5,472 bases of DNA from Clostridia bacterium (GTDB lineage Bacteria > Bacillota > Clostridia > Saccharofermentanales > UBA5734), in contig JAGPFK010000128.1 of assembly GCA_018056585.1 (NCBI GenBank), positions 1 to 5,472 of the forward strand. Reading direction: 5' to 3'. A program made the position numbers and the translations under genes. Numbering within the stretch: the first letter of the stretch is position 1; every line of letters begins with the position of its first letter. The notes below the pieces were generated by a model. It saw only the letters and a program-made list of their open reading frames with translations, had not been told where the DNA came from and made no database searches. Positions 1-5,472 of this stretch are shown piece by piece.

Positions 1-1
1 C

Positions 2-667
2 CCCTTTTATCAAAAACTAACGGCTAGGGTTCGAACAGTAGACCCGCAAAGCATCATTTTCCGTGAGAACAGTTATTTTTCAAATATCGGTATTGAGTGT
101 CTGGGTGGACCTATCCTCGATCCTTCTGGAGAAAAAGACCCTCTGCAAGCTTTTTCCCCGCATGGTTATGATTTGGTGGTGGACACAGAGGCCATCGTTT
201 TGGCCAGTCATAACCGTGTGAACGTTATTTTTGACGCGCACCGTCGCACCCAAGAACGCCTTGGTGTTCCGGTTCTCGTCGGTGAATGGGGTGCTCACGG
301 CCATTATGCAGAAGGTCTGGAACATATTGAGCACCTGCTTCATCTCTTTGATCAATACCTTTGGAGTCATACCTACTGGTGCTATGACAGTCATTTTGAT
401 CAAGCACCTGTCTTAAAGGTCCTTAAAAGACCCTACCCCCGTGCTGTTTGCGGCCTGTTGTTAAAATATGAATTTAACCGTAAAGATAACCTTTTCAGCA
501 TGACCTGGAACGAAGAGGGCTGTTTTTCTTCAACAGAAATCTATCTGCCTGAAAAGAGTTTTAACCTGTCCGTTGACGGGCCCTACGAAGTCACCCCTTT
601 GAAAACCGGTGCTGTTTTACGCTTGTTACCCAAAGGTGGTCAAAGGAATCTTTTGATCTCACTTTAA
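2..667 (+). CDS. GH5 endoglycoceramidase-type glycoside hydrolase, C-terminal part (5' end outside window)
   Basis: The reading frame is open from the left edge to TAA at 665-667, giving 221 visible residues, so the gene begins upstream. An internal ATG at 173 is not a credible start because the homologous sequence continues before it. Visible GH5 barrel features are SPHGYD (His codon at 161-163), then HRRTQERLGVPVLVGEWG, where Glu 284-286 of the GEWG motif is the expected catalytic nucleophile. The acid/base Glu of the usual NEP motif must lie upstream. A WSHTYWCYD segment follows, then RPYPRAVCG, which leads into a small beta-sandwich containing TEIYLP, typical of the C-terminal domain of endoglycoceramidase-like GH5 enzymes. 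Family members cleave the bond between a glycan and ceramide. Relatives act on steryl glucosides or other beta-glucosides, so the substrate is open. Secretion cannot be judged without the N-terminus. The transporter gene follows on the same strand with no terminator seen between them, suggesting one operon. Confidence 0.87.
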   Translation, partial: PFYQKLTARVRTVDPQSIIFRENSYFSNIGIECLGGPILDPSGEKDPLQAFSPHGYDLVVDTEAIVLASHNRVNVIFDAHRRTQERLGVPVLVGEWGAHGHYAEGLEHIEHLLHLFDQYLWSHTYWCYDSHFDQAPVLKVLKRPYPRAVCGLLLKYEFNRKDNLFSMTWNEEGCFSSTEIYLPEKSFNLSVDGPYEVTPLKTGAVLRLLPKGGQRNLLISL

Positions 668-722
668 TTTCGTTCAAAAAAGACATTGATCCTTTGCTGT
701 TATTCAAGCATAAAAATCGGTT

Positions 723-729
723 AAGGAGG
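723..729 (+). promoter_or_regulatory. Ribosome binding site deciding the transporter start
   Basis: AAGGAGG lies 9 nt before ATG 739-741 and 6 nt before an in-frame GTG at 736. It sits inside a longer open frame beginning with TTG at 694, so that upstream start would place the Shine-Dalgarno sequence within the coding region. ATG 739 is therefore preferred, with GTG 736 as the alternative. Confidence 0.85.
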
Positions 730-738
730 TGTGTCGTG

Positions 739-2196
739 ATGGGTGCTTTCTCAAAGTTGTGGTCAAAAATAAAAAATCAGTATTCGTTTTCAAAAGAAGG
801 CTTATCTTTTAAAGAAAAATTCTATCTGGCGCTGCCTGGACCTGCCGGTTCACTGAGCAGTGTGCTCATTCATAATGTCTACATTAAGCTTTATACGGAC
901 GTAATTAAACTCGATCCCATGTATGTTGGGATGGTTTATTTCTGGTTCAATATCTGGAACACCATCAATGATCCTATTTTTGGCGTCTTTATTGATAAAA
1001 TGAAATACAAGCCAGGCCGCGGTAAATTCCTCTATCTGATGCGTGTCACCGTGCCATTTATTATTTTATGCCTGGCATCCATGCTTTTCGCCAACCCGGA
1101 ATGGCCGCAAAAAGTCATTTATTATGTTCTTTTGGGCGAGCTGTTCCTTTTTGACACGGCTTTTACCCTTTTCAGCATAGCCAACAACTGTTACTTTTTA
1201 ATCGCTGCTCCAACAAAAGAAGAACGGGTCGACGTGAACATTCTTCGCGGTTATATTGCCAATATTGTCAGCTTTTTCGCCACATTGGTCCCTTCTTTTC
1301 TGCTGGTTGGTAATCGTGATAACAATCGGATGCAAATCATCATGATCCTCATGGGCGTCATTGCCCTGAATGCTGTTGTCTATTTTGTTGCGCTGTTTAA
1401 TCTCAAAGAAACGCCCGAGATGTATAAAGCAGGCGGAAGCGAAGCCATCGGTATTAACCTGGCCTCGCTATGGGAAGATGTTAAAAGCATTCTTAGTATG
1501 AAGGCTTTCTGGGCCTGGTTTTTCTATGGAATAACGGCACTTGCGCCATCGGGAATTTATTTTACGGCATTCTTATATTACATGGATCATGTCATCCGGG
1601 CTGATGGCCTGCAAACCACGATTACAGATGTCTTTCCGATGCTTTTTGTTTTCGCCGTTTATCCTGTCCTCGGCAACATCGTCAAGCGTTATGGCGGGAA
1701 AAAAGCCATTTTTGCCGGTATGATCCCTTATATGGCAGGTTATGCTTTGCTCTTTTTCGCTCAAACCTGGTGGCAGGCGCTGATTTCTTACATACCCATC
1801 ATGACCGGTAAATATCTGGCCGAGACAGGAGCCGCACCCCTGGGCGCGGCCATCATCGATGAAAACGAGATGTTGACAGGTACTCGTAAAACCGGCCTTT
1901 TCGGCGCTGTCAACGCGATTCTGGCAGCGCCTGTATCCGGTATCCAATTAATCATCTTCATGGGACTTCTCAAGCGTTTTGGCTACGATGAGCATGCCGC
2001 TGTTCAGTCTGCTGAGGCCATGCTGGGTATTCGGATCGCAACGGCTTTGGTTCCCATCATTTTCTGTCTGATTGGCATGATACCGCTCAAGCTTTTTCCT
2101 TATGACAAAGAAAAAGAACAAGAACTCTCGCGATTCAGTGCCAGCCGCCGCAGGGGAAATGGGGCCGGCAAGGAGGATCTGCCGGTATCAACCTAG
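739..2196 (+). CDS. GPH-family (MelB-like, MFS_2) sugar:cation symporter
   Basis: This predicted 485-residue inner-membrane transporter belongs to the glycoside-pentoside-hexuronide:cation symporter family, and its length is normal for the family. About twelve hydrophobic segments can be picked out. YTDV (residues 52-55) after helix 1 and NDPIFGVFIDK (77-87) followed by a basic, Gly-containing loop match the MelB helix 2-3 signature NDPxxGxxxD. A KETPE segment (about 223-227) sits in the central cytoplasmic loop between the two six-helix halves. The C-terminus is a short hydrophilic, basic tail. Members import oligosaccharides or glycosides with Na+ or H+. Aligned by eye with MelB, only Asp78 (MelB Asp59) is kept among the key acidic residues; the Asp19, Asp55 and Asp124 positions appear to be Ser38, Asn74 and a non-acidic residue. 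Its place 71 nt behind the GH5 gene suggests uptake of a product of that enzyme. The substrate cannot be read from sequence. Confidence 0.9.
   Translation: MGAFSKLWSKIKNQYSFSKEGLSFKEKFYLALPGPAGSLSSVLIHNVYIKLYTDVIKLDPMYVGMVYFWFNIWNTINDPIFGVFIDKMKYKPGRGKFLYLMRVTVPFIILCLASMLFANPEWPQKVIYYVLLGELFLFDTAFTLFSIANNCYFLIAAPTKEERVDVNILRGYIANIVSFFATLVPSFLLVGNRDNNRMQIIMILMGVIALNAVVYFVALFNLKETPEMYKAGGSEAIGINLASLWEDVKSILSMKAFWAWFFYGITALAPSGIYFTAFLYYMDHVIRADGLQTTITDVFPMLFVFAVYPVLGNIVKRYGGKKAIFAGMIPYMAGYALLFFAQTWWQALISYIPIMTGKYLAETGAAPLGAAIIDENEMLTGTRKTGLFGAVNAILAAPVSGIQLIIFMGLLKRFGYDEHAAVQSAEAMLGIRIATALVPIIFCLIGMIPLKLFPYDKEKEQELSRFSASRRRGNGAGKEDLPVST
2165..2185. repeat. Short perfect inverted repeat in the transporter 3' end
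   Basis: CCGGCA (2165-2170) and TGCCGG (2180-2185) form a 6-bp GC-rich stem around a 9-nt loop containing AGGAGG. It lies within the last ten or so codons of the transporter gene. No T-run follows on either strand, so it is not a standard intrinsic terminator. It may be chance in GC-rich coding sequence or a weak 3'-end structure. Confidence 0.4.
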
Positions 2197-2226
2197 CTAA
2201 AATATATGGGAAGATCATGCACCTCT

Positions 2227-3183
2227 TTATTGATTCTTTCCCTCATAAAAGCGGTCACGGCCTTCTTTGATCAAATCAACCGCTTCGAAATGGCGGTATT
2301 TGCGCTCTGACACCGTTGGTTTCCACACCGTCTGCAGAAAACCGAGCAACCTGTCCGGGTTCAAATGAGTCTTGCCATAATCGACTGTTTCCGGAAAGTT
2401 CTCAGTCATTGCCCAGTTGCTGCCGGTTAGGACCTGGTCATAACCATTTTCATCAAGAAGCCTGTATGCTTCAATATAACGCAGTTGATCCGGGTGATCT
2501 GGGCAGAAACTACCATAATACCAATTGCTTTGCAGGACGGAGCGTGGCATTTGTTTCAGGAACGTTTCCGGATGGTTCCAGATATAATCTGACCAGATCC
2601 ATGGCCGAACACCAAAGCTCTCAATTTCGTTCAGATAAAAAAAGAGATCATGCCACCACAAATCCTCTTGACGAACCACTGCATACAAATAGGCGCTTTG
2701 GTGCATATAGGTTTCCTCATCCATGCCAATGTGGAAAAAATCCGGCGTATCGAAAATCTGAATAACTTCTCTAATCAGGTCTCGGCAGACTTCATAATAT
2801 TGCTTTGTGGAAACACATCGCGCATACTCACCCAGCCATTCATCATGCGCTGTCGAAAAGTTTAATTTAGGTATCGGGTTTAATCCCATTTGGCGCATTT
2901 TAGCCAATTCCTGCCGCAGCTGGTCTACAGACCAGGCACCCTCCACACCAATTTCAGGATGACTTTCATATAAAACGCCTTCACCCAAGTCAATCACAAC
3001 AGTGTTTGCAGAAACCGCTGCTAATCTGCTCAGGATTTCGTCAAAGGTCGGTTTATCAAAGCGCAGGGCATCGCTGGCATTAATGTACTCCCTTATATGA
3101 GGCGCATCCTTTTCCATCCACATATTGTACCCGAGATGAATCAGATAGCCCCAGATCATCTGATCCTGTTTTTCGATTGCCAT
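2227..3183 (-). CDS. GH20-like TIM-barrel protein, putative glycosidase of uncharacterised family
   Basis: This predicted soluble protein has 318 residues from the preferred ATG at 3181-3183. It has no signal peptide or membrane segment, so it is probably cytoplasmic. It reads like a single (beta/alpha)8 barrel: WGYLIHLGYNMW (11-22), TVVIDLGEG (61-69), LNPIPKLNFSTAHDEWLG (101-118), DFFHIGMDEE (148-157), RPWIWSDYIW (193-202), and a Trp-rich C-terminal part. HIGMDEE resembles the HxGxDE motif of GH20 hexosaminidases, where the Asp-Glu pair polarises the acetamido group and donates the proton. Asp155-Glu156 are the likely equivalents, and the IPKLNFS-HDEWLG strand resembles the preceding GH20 strand. 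From memory, similar proteins in Bacteroidota and Verrucomicrobiota carry the uninformative name 'Tat pathway signal protein'. No Tat signal is present here. The neighbouring transporter, glycosidase and sulfatase support a role in glycan breakdown. The barrel call is fairly secure; the activity is inference. Confidence 0.72.
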   Translation of the reverse strand: MAIEKQDQMIWGYLIHLGYNMWMEKDAPHIREYINASDALRFDKPTFDEILSRLAAVSANTVVIDLGEGVLYESHPEIGVEGAWSVDQLRQELAKMRQMGLNPIPKLNFSTAHDEWLGEYARCVSTKQYYEVCRDLIREVIQIFDTPDFFHIGMDEETYMHQSAYLYAVVRQEDLWWHDLFFYLNEIESFGVRPWIWSDYIWNHPETFLKQMPRSVLQSNWYYGSFCPDHPDQLRYIEAYRLLDENGYDQVLTGSNWAMTENFPETVDYGKTHLNPDRLLGFLQTVWKPTVSERKYRHFEAVDLIKEGRDRFYEGKNQ

Positions 3184-3191
3184 CATAAAAA

Positions 3192-3198
3192 CCTCCTT
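3192..3198 (-). promoter_or_regulatory. Ribosome binding site deciding the start of the GH20-like gene
   Basis: On the minus strand AAGGAGG lies 8 nt before ATG 3181-3183 and 5 nt before the adjacent ATG 3184-3186. The frame also contains an earlier ATG at 3199-3201, directly in front of this Shine-Dalgarno sequence. Using that ATG would translate through the site, so it is unlikely to be the start. Confidence 0.82.
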
Positions 3199-3201
3199 CA
3201 T

Positions 3202-3301
3202 GCTTTTCTCTTTGCGATAAAAGTCTCATCTTCCAATTAAAAGGGTAGCCAAGTTTTTGCAGCTACAATATAATGTTTCTATCAATAACCTTATCATAAT
3301 C
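3202..3301. promoter_or_regulatory. Divergent intergenic control region
   Basis: This AT-rich spacer of about 100 bp separates the GH20-like gene (leftward) from the unknown-function gene (rightward), so it should hold promoters for both. The rightward promoter is listed separately. Leftward, -10-like matches are seen at 3236-3241 (TTTAAT, read on the minus strand) and 3267-3272 (TATATT), each 5 of 6 to consensus. Neither has a convincing -35 element, so the leftward start point is undecided. Confidence 0.5.
3246..3274 (+). promoter_or_regulatory. Candidate sigma-70/sigma-A promoter for the gene at 3316
   Basis: A perfect TATAAT at 3269-3274 is preceded, with a 17-nt spacer, by TAGCCA at 3246-3251, which matches TTGACA at 4 of 6 positions. 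Transcription would begin near 3281, leaving a leader of about 35 nt before ATG 3316. The spacer contains the near-palindrome TTGCAGCTACAA (3257-3268), which could be a regulator site. Confidence 0.6.
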
Positions 3302-3307
3302 AGGAGG
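3302..3307 (+). promoter_or_regulatory. Ribosome binding site of the gene at 3316
   Basis: AGGAGG lies 8 nt before ATG 3316-3318, the optimal spacing for a Gram-positive ribosome, and fixes this start. Confidence 0.85.
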
Positions 3308-3315
3308 TTGGGTCC

Positions 3316-4077
3316 ATGATTTTGATCCAGGACACACCGCATCATGCCGGCGTGACGATATGCGGCGACCAGGCTGATTTCAGCCATCTCTATGAGGCAA
3401 TCTATGACATGTGTTCAAAGGTCGAGGTGTTCCCGATTGAAGAGCCGTGGCTCATCAGAATGCTGGCCTTAAGTTATGATCTGAGGCATGCGATGCAAGG
3501 TGACCGGGATATGGAACTGGTCGAGAGCGGTATCGAAACGACTAAAGAAAACAAAACAAGCATGGAAGATCGGTCTTATCGCTCACTTTATAATTTTTAT
3601 CATAAAATTTATATTTTATGGCCTGAGATTCTTTATGAGCTGATTGCCTTAGAAAGACTCATTAAAATCTATGCGCAAGTCATCGGCAAAAATTCTGACT
3701 ATATCCTCAAACAAGCAAAATCATTGTGGGATCAGAACATAGCCGTTGCCAGGATTTTCCAAGCAGCAGTCATGAAAGAGGCCAGCTCATTAATGACACC
3801 CAGGACATTTGCCAGAATGCAGAAAAACCTTTATTTGAGTGAACCCTTGCTGTATGACTTTTATGATCAATATATTGACAGGCTTTGTATGGAACACGTC
3901 CAGCTGCCTGCTGAGAAGCGCTTGAAAAATATACCTGCCATTGCCAGAAAATTCAAAGATCCTGGTGATGACTATCTGCTTTTAAAGCGCAGCATTGATG
4001 AATATGCAAGAGAACATCATACCTATCGCGATAATGTCCGTTTTATTGACGACTATCCGGTGGACGTGGACTGGTAA
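3316..4077 (+). CDS. Conserved protein of unknown function (possibly DUF6904-like)
   Basis: This 253-residue soluble protein has no signal peptide, membrane helix or recognisable catalytic motif. The N-terminus (HHAGVTICGDQADFSHLYEAIYD, about 9-31) looks like a short beta-rich element leading into a helix. LALSYDLRHAMQGDRDMELVESG (about 51-73) is a distinctive block, and most of the remainder is predicted helical, with ILWPEILYELIALERLI (about 99-115) as a hydrophobic core helix. The C-terminus ends in an acidic DDYPVDVDW tail. The pattern of an 'AGV-I-GD--D---LYEAI' start and 'YD-RHA-QGDR' block reminds me of a Bacillota family I recall as DUF6904. That family name is from memory and unverified. 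The gene has its own promoter and Shine-Dalgarno site and lies between two minus-strand carbohydrate genes, so it need not belong to their pathway. It is certainly coding given its length, ribosome binding site and protein-like composition. No function is proposed. Confidence 0.85.
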   Translation: MILIQDTPHHAGVTICGDQADFSHLYEAIYDMCSKVEVFPIEEPWLIRMLALSYDLRHAMQGDRDMELVESGIETTKENKTSMEDRSYRSLYNFYHKIYILWPEILYELIALERLIKIYAQVIGKNSDYILKQAKSLWDQNIAVARIFQAAVMKEASSLMTPRTFARMQKNLYLSEPLLYDFYDQYIDRLCMEHVQLPAEKRLKNIPAIARKFKDPGDDYLLLKRSIDEYAREHHTYRDNVRFIDDYPVDVDW

Positions 4078-4105
4078 GAGCATGGGAGGCTTTTGCCGAA
4101 CGGAT

Positions 4106-5472
4106 TTATTCGATTTTATACACTTCGTTGCAATCAGCGTATAACCCCGCGCGACAAAGCTGGCCCCAGCCTGTTACGGCTTCCCTGCTTCCGTCAACAT
4201 CCGGATCCACATACTTCCTACACCACATATTCAGTTGATGCCTCATCTCTAAGATCATTCGCTGCCGGCACGGTTCCGCTATCTGATTGATTTCTTCGCG
4301 AGGGTCTTGCTGCAGATCATAAAACTCATGCGGCCCATAGGGATAGCGATGGATGTATTTGTACTGACTTGTGCGCAGCATACGAACCGGCCCATATTCC
4401 TCAAACACAAAAACGCATCGCCCATCCGTTGATGGGTCTTTTTGTCCTCTGATTATGGGCAACAAGCTTTGACCAGGCAGGACAAATGTTTGTGGGTCTG
4501 ATATTTGCGCAAGGTCCAGGATCGTTGGGTAAATGTCCAGCGCACTGGCTAGATTTTCTATTGTTTTTCCTGAACGATTTGTCAGAGGTGGATACGACAA
4601 GATAAAAGGGACCTGAACTGATTCTTCATACATGTTTTGCGGGAATGTACCGTTTCCCTTGCCCCAAATTCCATGATGGCCCATGCACATCCCATTGTCT
4701 GATGTAAAAATAACAACTGTATTTTCACGTAAGCCAAAAGCATCCAACGCTTCCAATAATGTGCCAACGCAGGCATCCATTGCTGTGATAGCAGCAAAGT
4801 AACCTTGCAAATTCGTTTTTCGTCTGGGCGTTTGGTAGACCGGCCCGCCTGTCTTGTCCGGGTGATCCGGCACATCCGGGATACTGTCAAATCGGCAATT
4901 TTCATAAAGATTGATGTATTCTTCCGGATGATGTTCCCTCTCCCAGGGCGCATGGGGTGCTGTATAGTGAACACTTAAGTAAAAGGGGTTGTCCTGTCTG
5001 GAAAACTGTTCGAGCCAGCTCAGCGCTTTATCCGTCACCTTATTGGTGATATAAGCATTTTCAATTTTTATACTGCCATTTTCAACGATGTCCGGATAAT
5101 AATAGTGGGCTCCTCCTTTCCCTATGGTATACCAGTGACTGAATCCGTGCTGAGGTGACAGGCTGTCGCCAAGATGCCATTTTCCGGCGAGTGCGCAGGT
5201 GTATCCCTTCTCAACCAATGCGTCTGTATAAGTGCGCTGTCCTGACAGATACTGGATAGGTTTATTTTCATCGGCATAACCACCATAGGGATTATTAATT
5301 CCCAGCCGGTCCATTTTTTCTTTATCGACGTTTCCGCTTCGTAGCCAGTCGTGAATACCATGTGCAGACGGTATTTTCCCGGTCAGGATAGAAGCGCGCG
5401 CGGGCGAGCAGACAGGTGAAGCACAGAAAAAATGCTCAAATCGGACGCCATTTGCCGCCACGCTGTCTATAT
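4106..5472 (-). CDS. S1-family (Cys-type) sulfatase, N-terminus outside window
   Basis: The frame is open through the right edge. The GTG at 5459-5461 is an internal Val codon, because the residues before it (IDS, running into VAANGVRF) continue the family pattern 'NIDxLAxxGVRF'. Numbering from that Val, CSPAR (18-22; Cys codon 5408-5410) is the CxPxR maturation site whose Cys becomes formylglycine. GKWHLG (93-98) and HYTAPHAPW (165-173) supply active-site Lys and His residues. TSDNG (253-257) gives the calcium-binding Asp-Asn, and GKGN (267-270) a further conserved Lys. The C-terminal subdomain has LRTSQYKYI and EFYDLQQDPREEINQI, both standard for S1 sulfatases, then a DGSREAVTGWGQ tail. The N-terminal Asp-Asp metal ligands and any signal peptide are beyond the window, so location is unknown. 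The enzyme removes sulfate esters, probably from a carbohydrate given the neighbours, and needs a formylglycine-generating enzyme encoded elsewhere. The exact S1 subfamily cannot be assigned. Confidence 0.93.
   Translation of the reverse strand, partial: IDSVAANGVRFEHFFCASPVCSPARASILTGKIPSAHGIHDWLRSGNVDKEKMDRLGINNPYGGYADENKPIQYLSGQRTYTDALVEKGYTCALAGKWHLGDSLSPQHGFSHWYTIGKGGAHYYYPDIVENGSIKIENAYITNKVTDKALSWLEQFSRQDNPFYLSVHYTAPHAPWEREHHPEEYINLYENCRFDSIPDVPDHPDKTGGPVYQTPRRKTNLQGYFAAITAMDACVGTLLEALDAFGLRENTVVIFTSDNGMCMGHHGIWGKGNGTFPQNMYEESVQVPFILSYPPLTNRSGKTIENLASALDIYPTILDLAQISDPQTFVLPGQSLLPIIRGQKDPSTDGRCVFVFEEYGPVRMLRTSQYKYIHRYPYGPHEFYDLQQDPREEINQIAEPCRQRMILEMRHQLNMWCRKYVDPDVDGSREAVTGWGQLCRAGLYADCNEVYKIE

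Noticed and set aside
80..403. 107-codon open frame on the minus strand
   Set aside because: It lies antisense to well-supported GH5 coding sequence, including the catalytic GEWG motif, and has no convincing ribosome binding site or protein character.
686..714. Promoter-like TTGATC (686-691), 17-nt spacer, CATAAA (709-714) between the GH5 and transporter genes
   Set aside because: Both hexamers match only 4 of 6, and the start point would fall almost on the Shine-Dalgarno sequence, leaving essentially no leader. Co-transcription with the GH5 gene is simpler.
694..738. N-terminal extension of the transporter from TTG 694
   Set aside because: The extension contains the AAGGAGG ribosome binding site (723-729) and adds a charged stretch before the usual family N-terminus. 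ATG 739 or GTG 736 is far more likely.
1573..1947. 124-codon open frame on the minus strand inside the transporter gene
   Set aside because: It is the antisense shadow of conserved transmembrane coding sequence, and its translation is not protein-like.
2208..2241. GGGAA...TTCCC pairing across the transporter/GH20-like junction as a terminator
   Set aside because: The 5-bp AT-containing stem with a loop of more than 20 nt and no T-run is too weak.
2316..2865. Two plus-strand open frames opposite the GH20-like gene
   Set aside because: Both overlap the conserved barrel motifs on the other strand, have erratic composition and lack a ribosome binding site.
4093..4290. 65-codon plus-strand frame starting at TTG, with GGGAGG just upstream
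   Set aside because: The spacing to the TTG is only about 3 nt, and nearly the whole frame is antisense to the conserved sulfatase C-terminus.
4582..5361. Minus-strand alternative-frame open frames within the sulfatase gene
   Set aside because: They are out-of-frame shadows of the sulfatase, whose own frame carries all the family motifs without interruption, so there is no frameshift.

Overview
The window holds five protein-coding genes and almost no empty DNA. Moderate GC content and strong AGGAGG-type ribosome binding sites ahead of every gene whose start is visible suggest a low-to-moderate-GC Gram-positive bacterium (Bacillota or a relative). The gene content fits a glycan-foraging gut or environmental anaerobe. 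No gene allows assignment to a genus.

Layout, left to right. Positions 2-667 (+) are the C-terminal part of a GH5 endoglycoceramidase-type glycosidase whose N-terminus lies before the window. After a gap of about 70 nt comes a GPH-family (MelB-like, MFS_2) sugar transporter at 739-2196 (+), probably co-transcribed. Convergent to it is a GH20-like TIM-barrel protein at 2227-3183 (-) with an HxGxDE-type acidic pair. A divergent intergenic region (3184-3315) carries a good promoter candidate for a conserved protein of unknown function at 3316-4077 (+). Convergent to that gene, and running off the right edge, is a Cys-type S1 sulfatase at 4106-5472 (-) with an intact CSPAR maturation motif.

Together the glycosidase, transporter, putative hexosaminidase-like hydrolase and sulfatase look like a small glycan or glycolipid utilisation locus. 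One reading is that the GH5 enzyme releases a glycan from a lipid or other aglycone, the transporter imports it, and the GH20-like enzyme and sulfatase trim it. The substrate is inferred, not shown. The gene at 3316-4077 sits between two minus-strand carbohydrate genes, has no recognisable carbohydrate function and appears to have its own promoter. The most interesting items are the GH20-like protein, which may be an uncharacterised glycosidase family, and the transporter, which seems to lack several acidic residues used by MelB for sugar and cation binding. I saw no RNA genes, CRISPR arrays, insertion sequences or clear rho-independent terminators.
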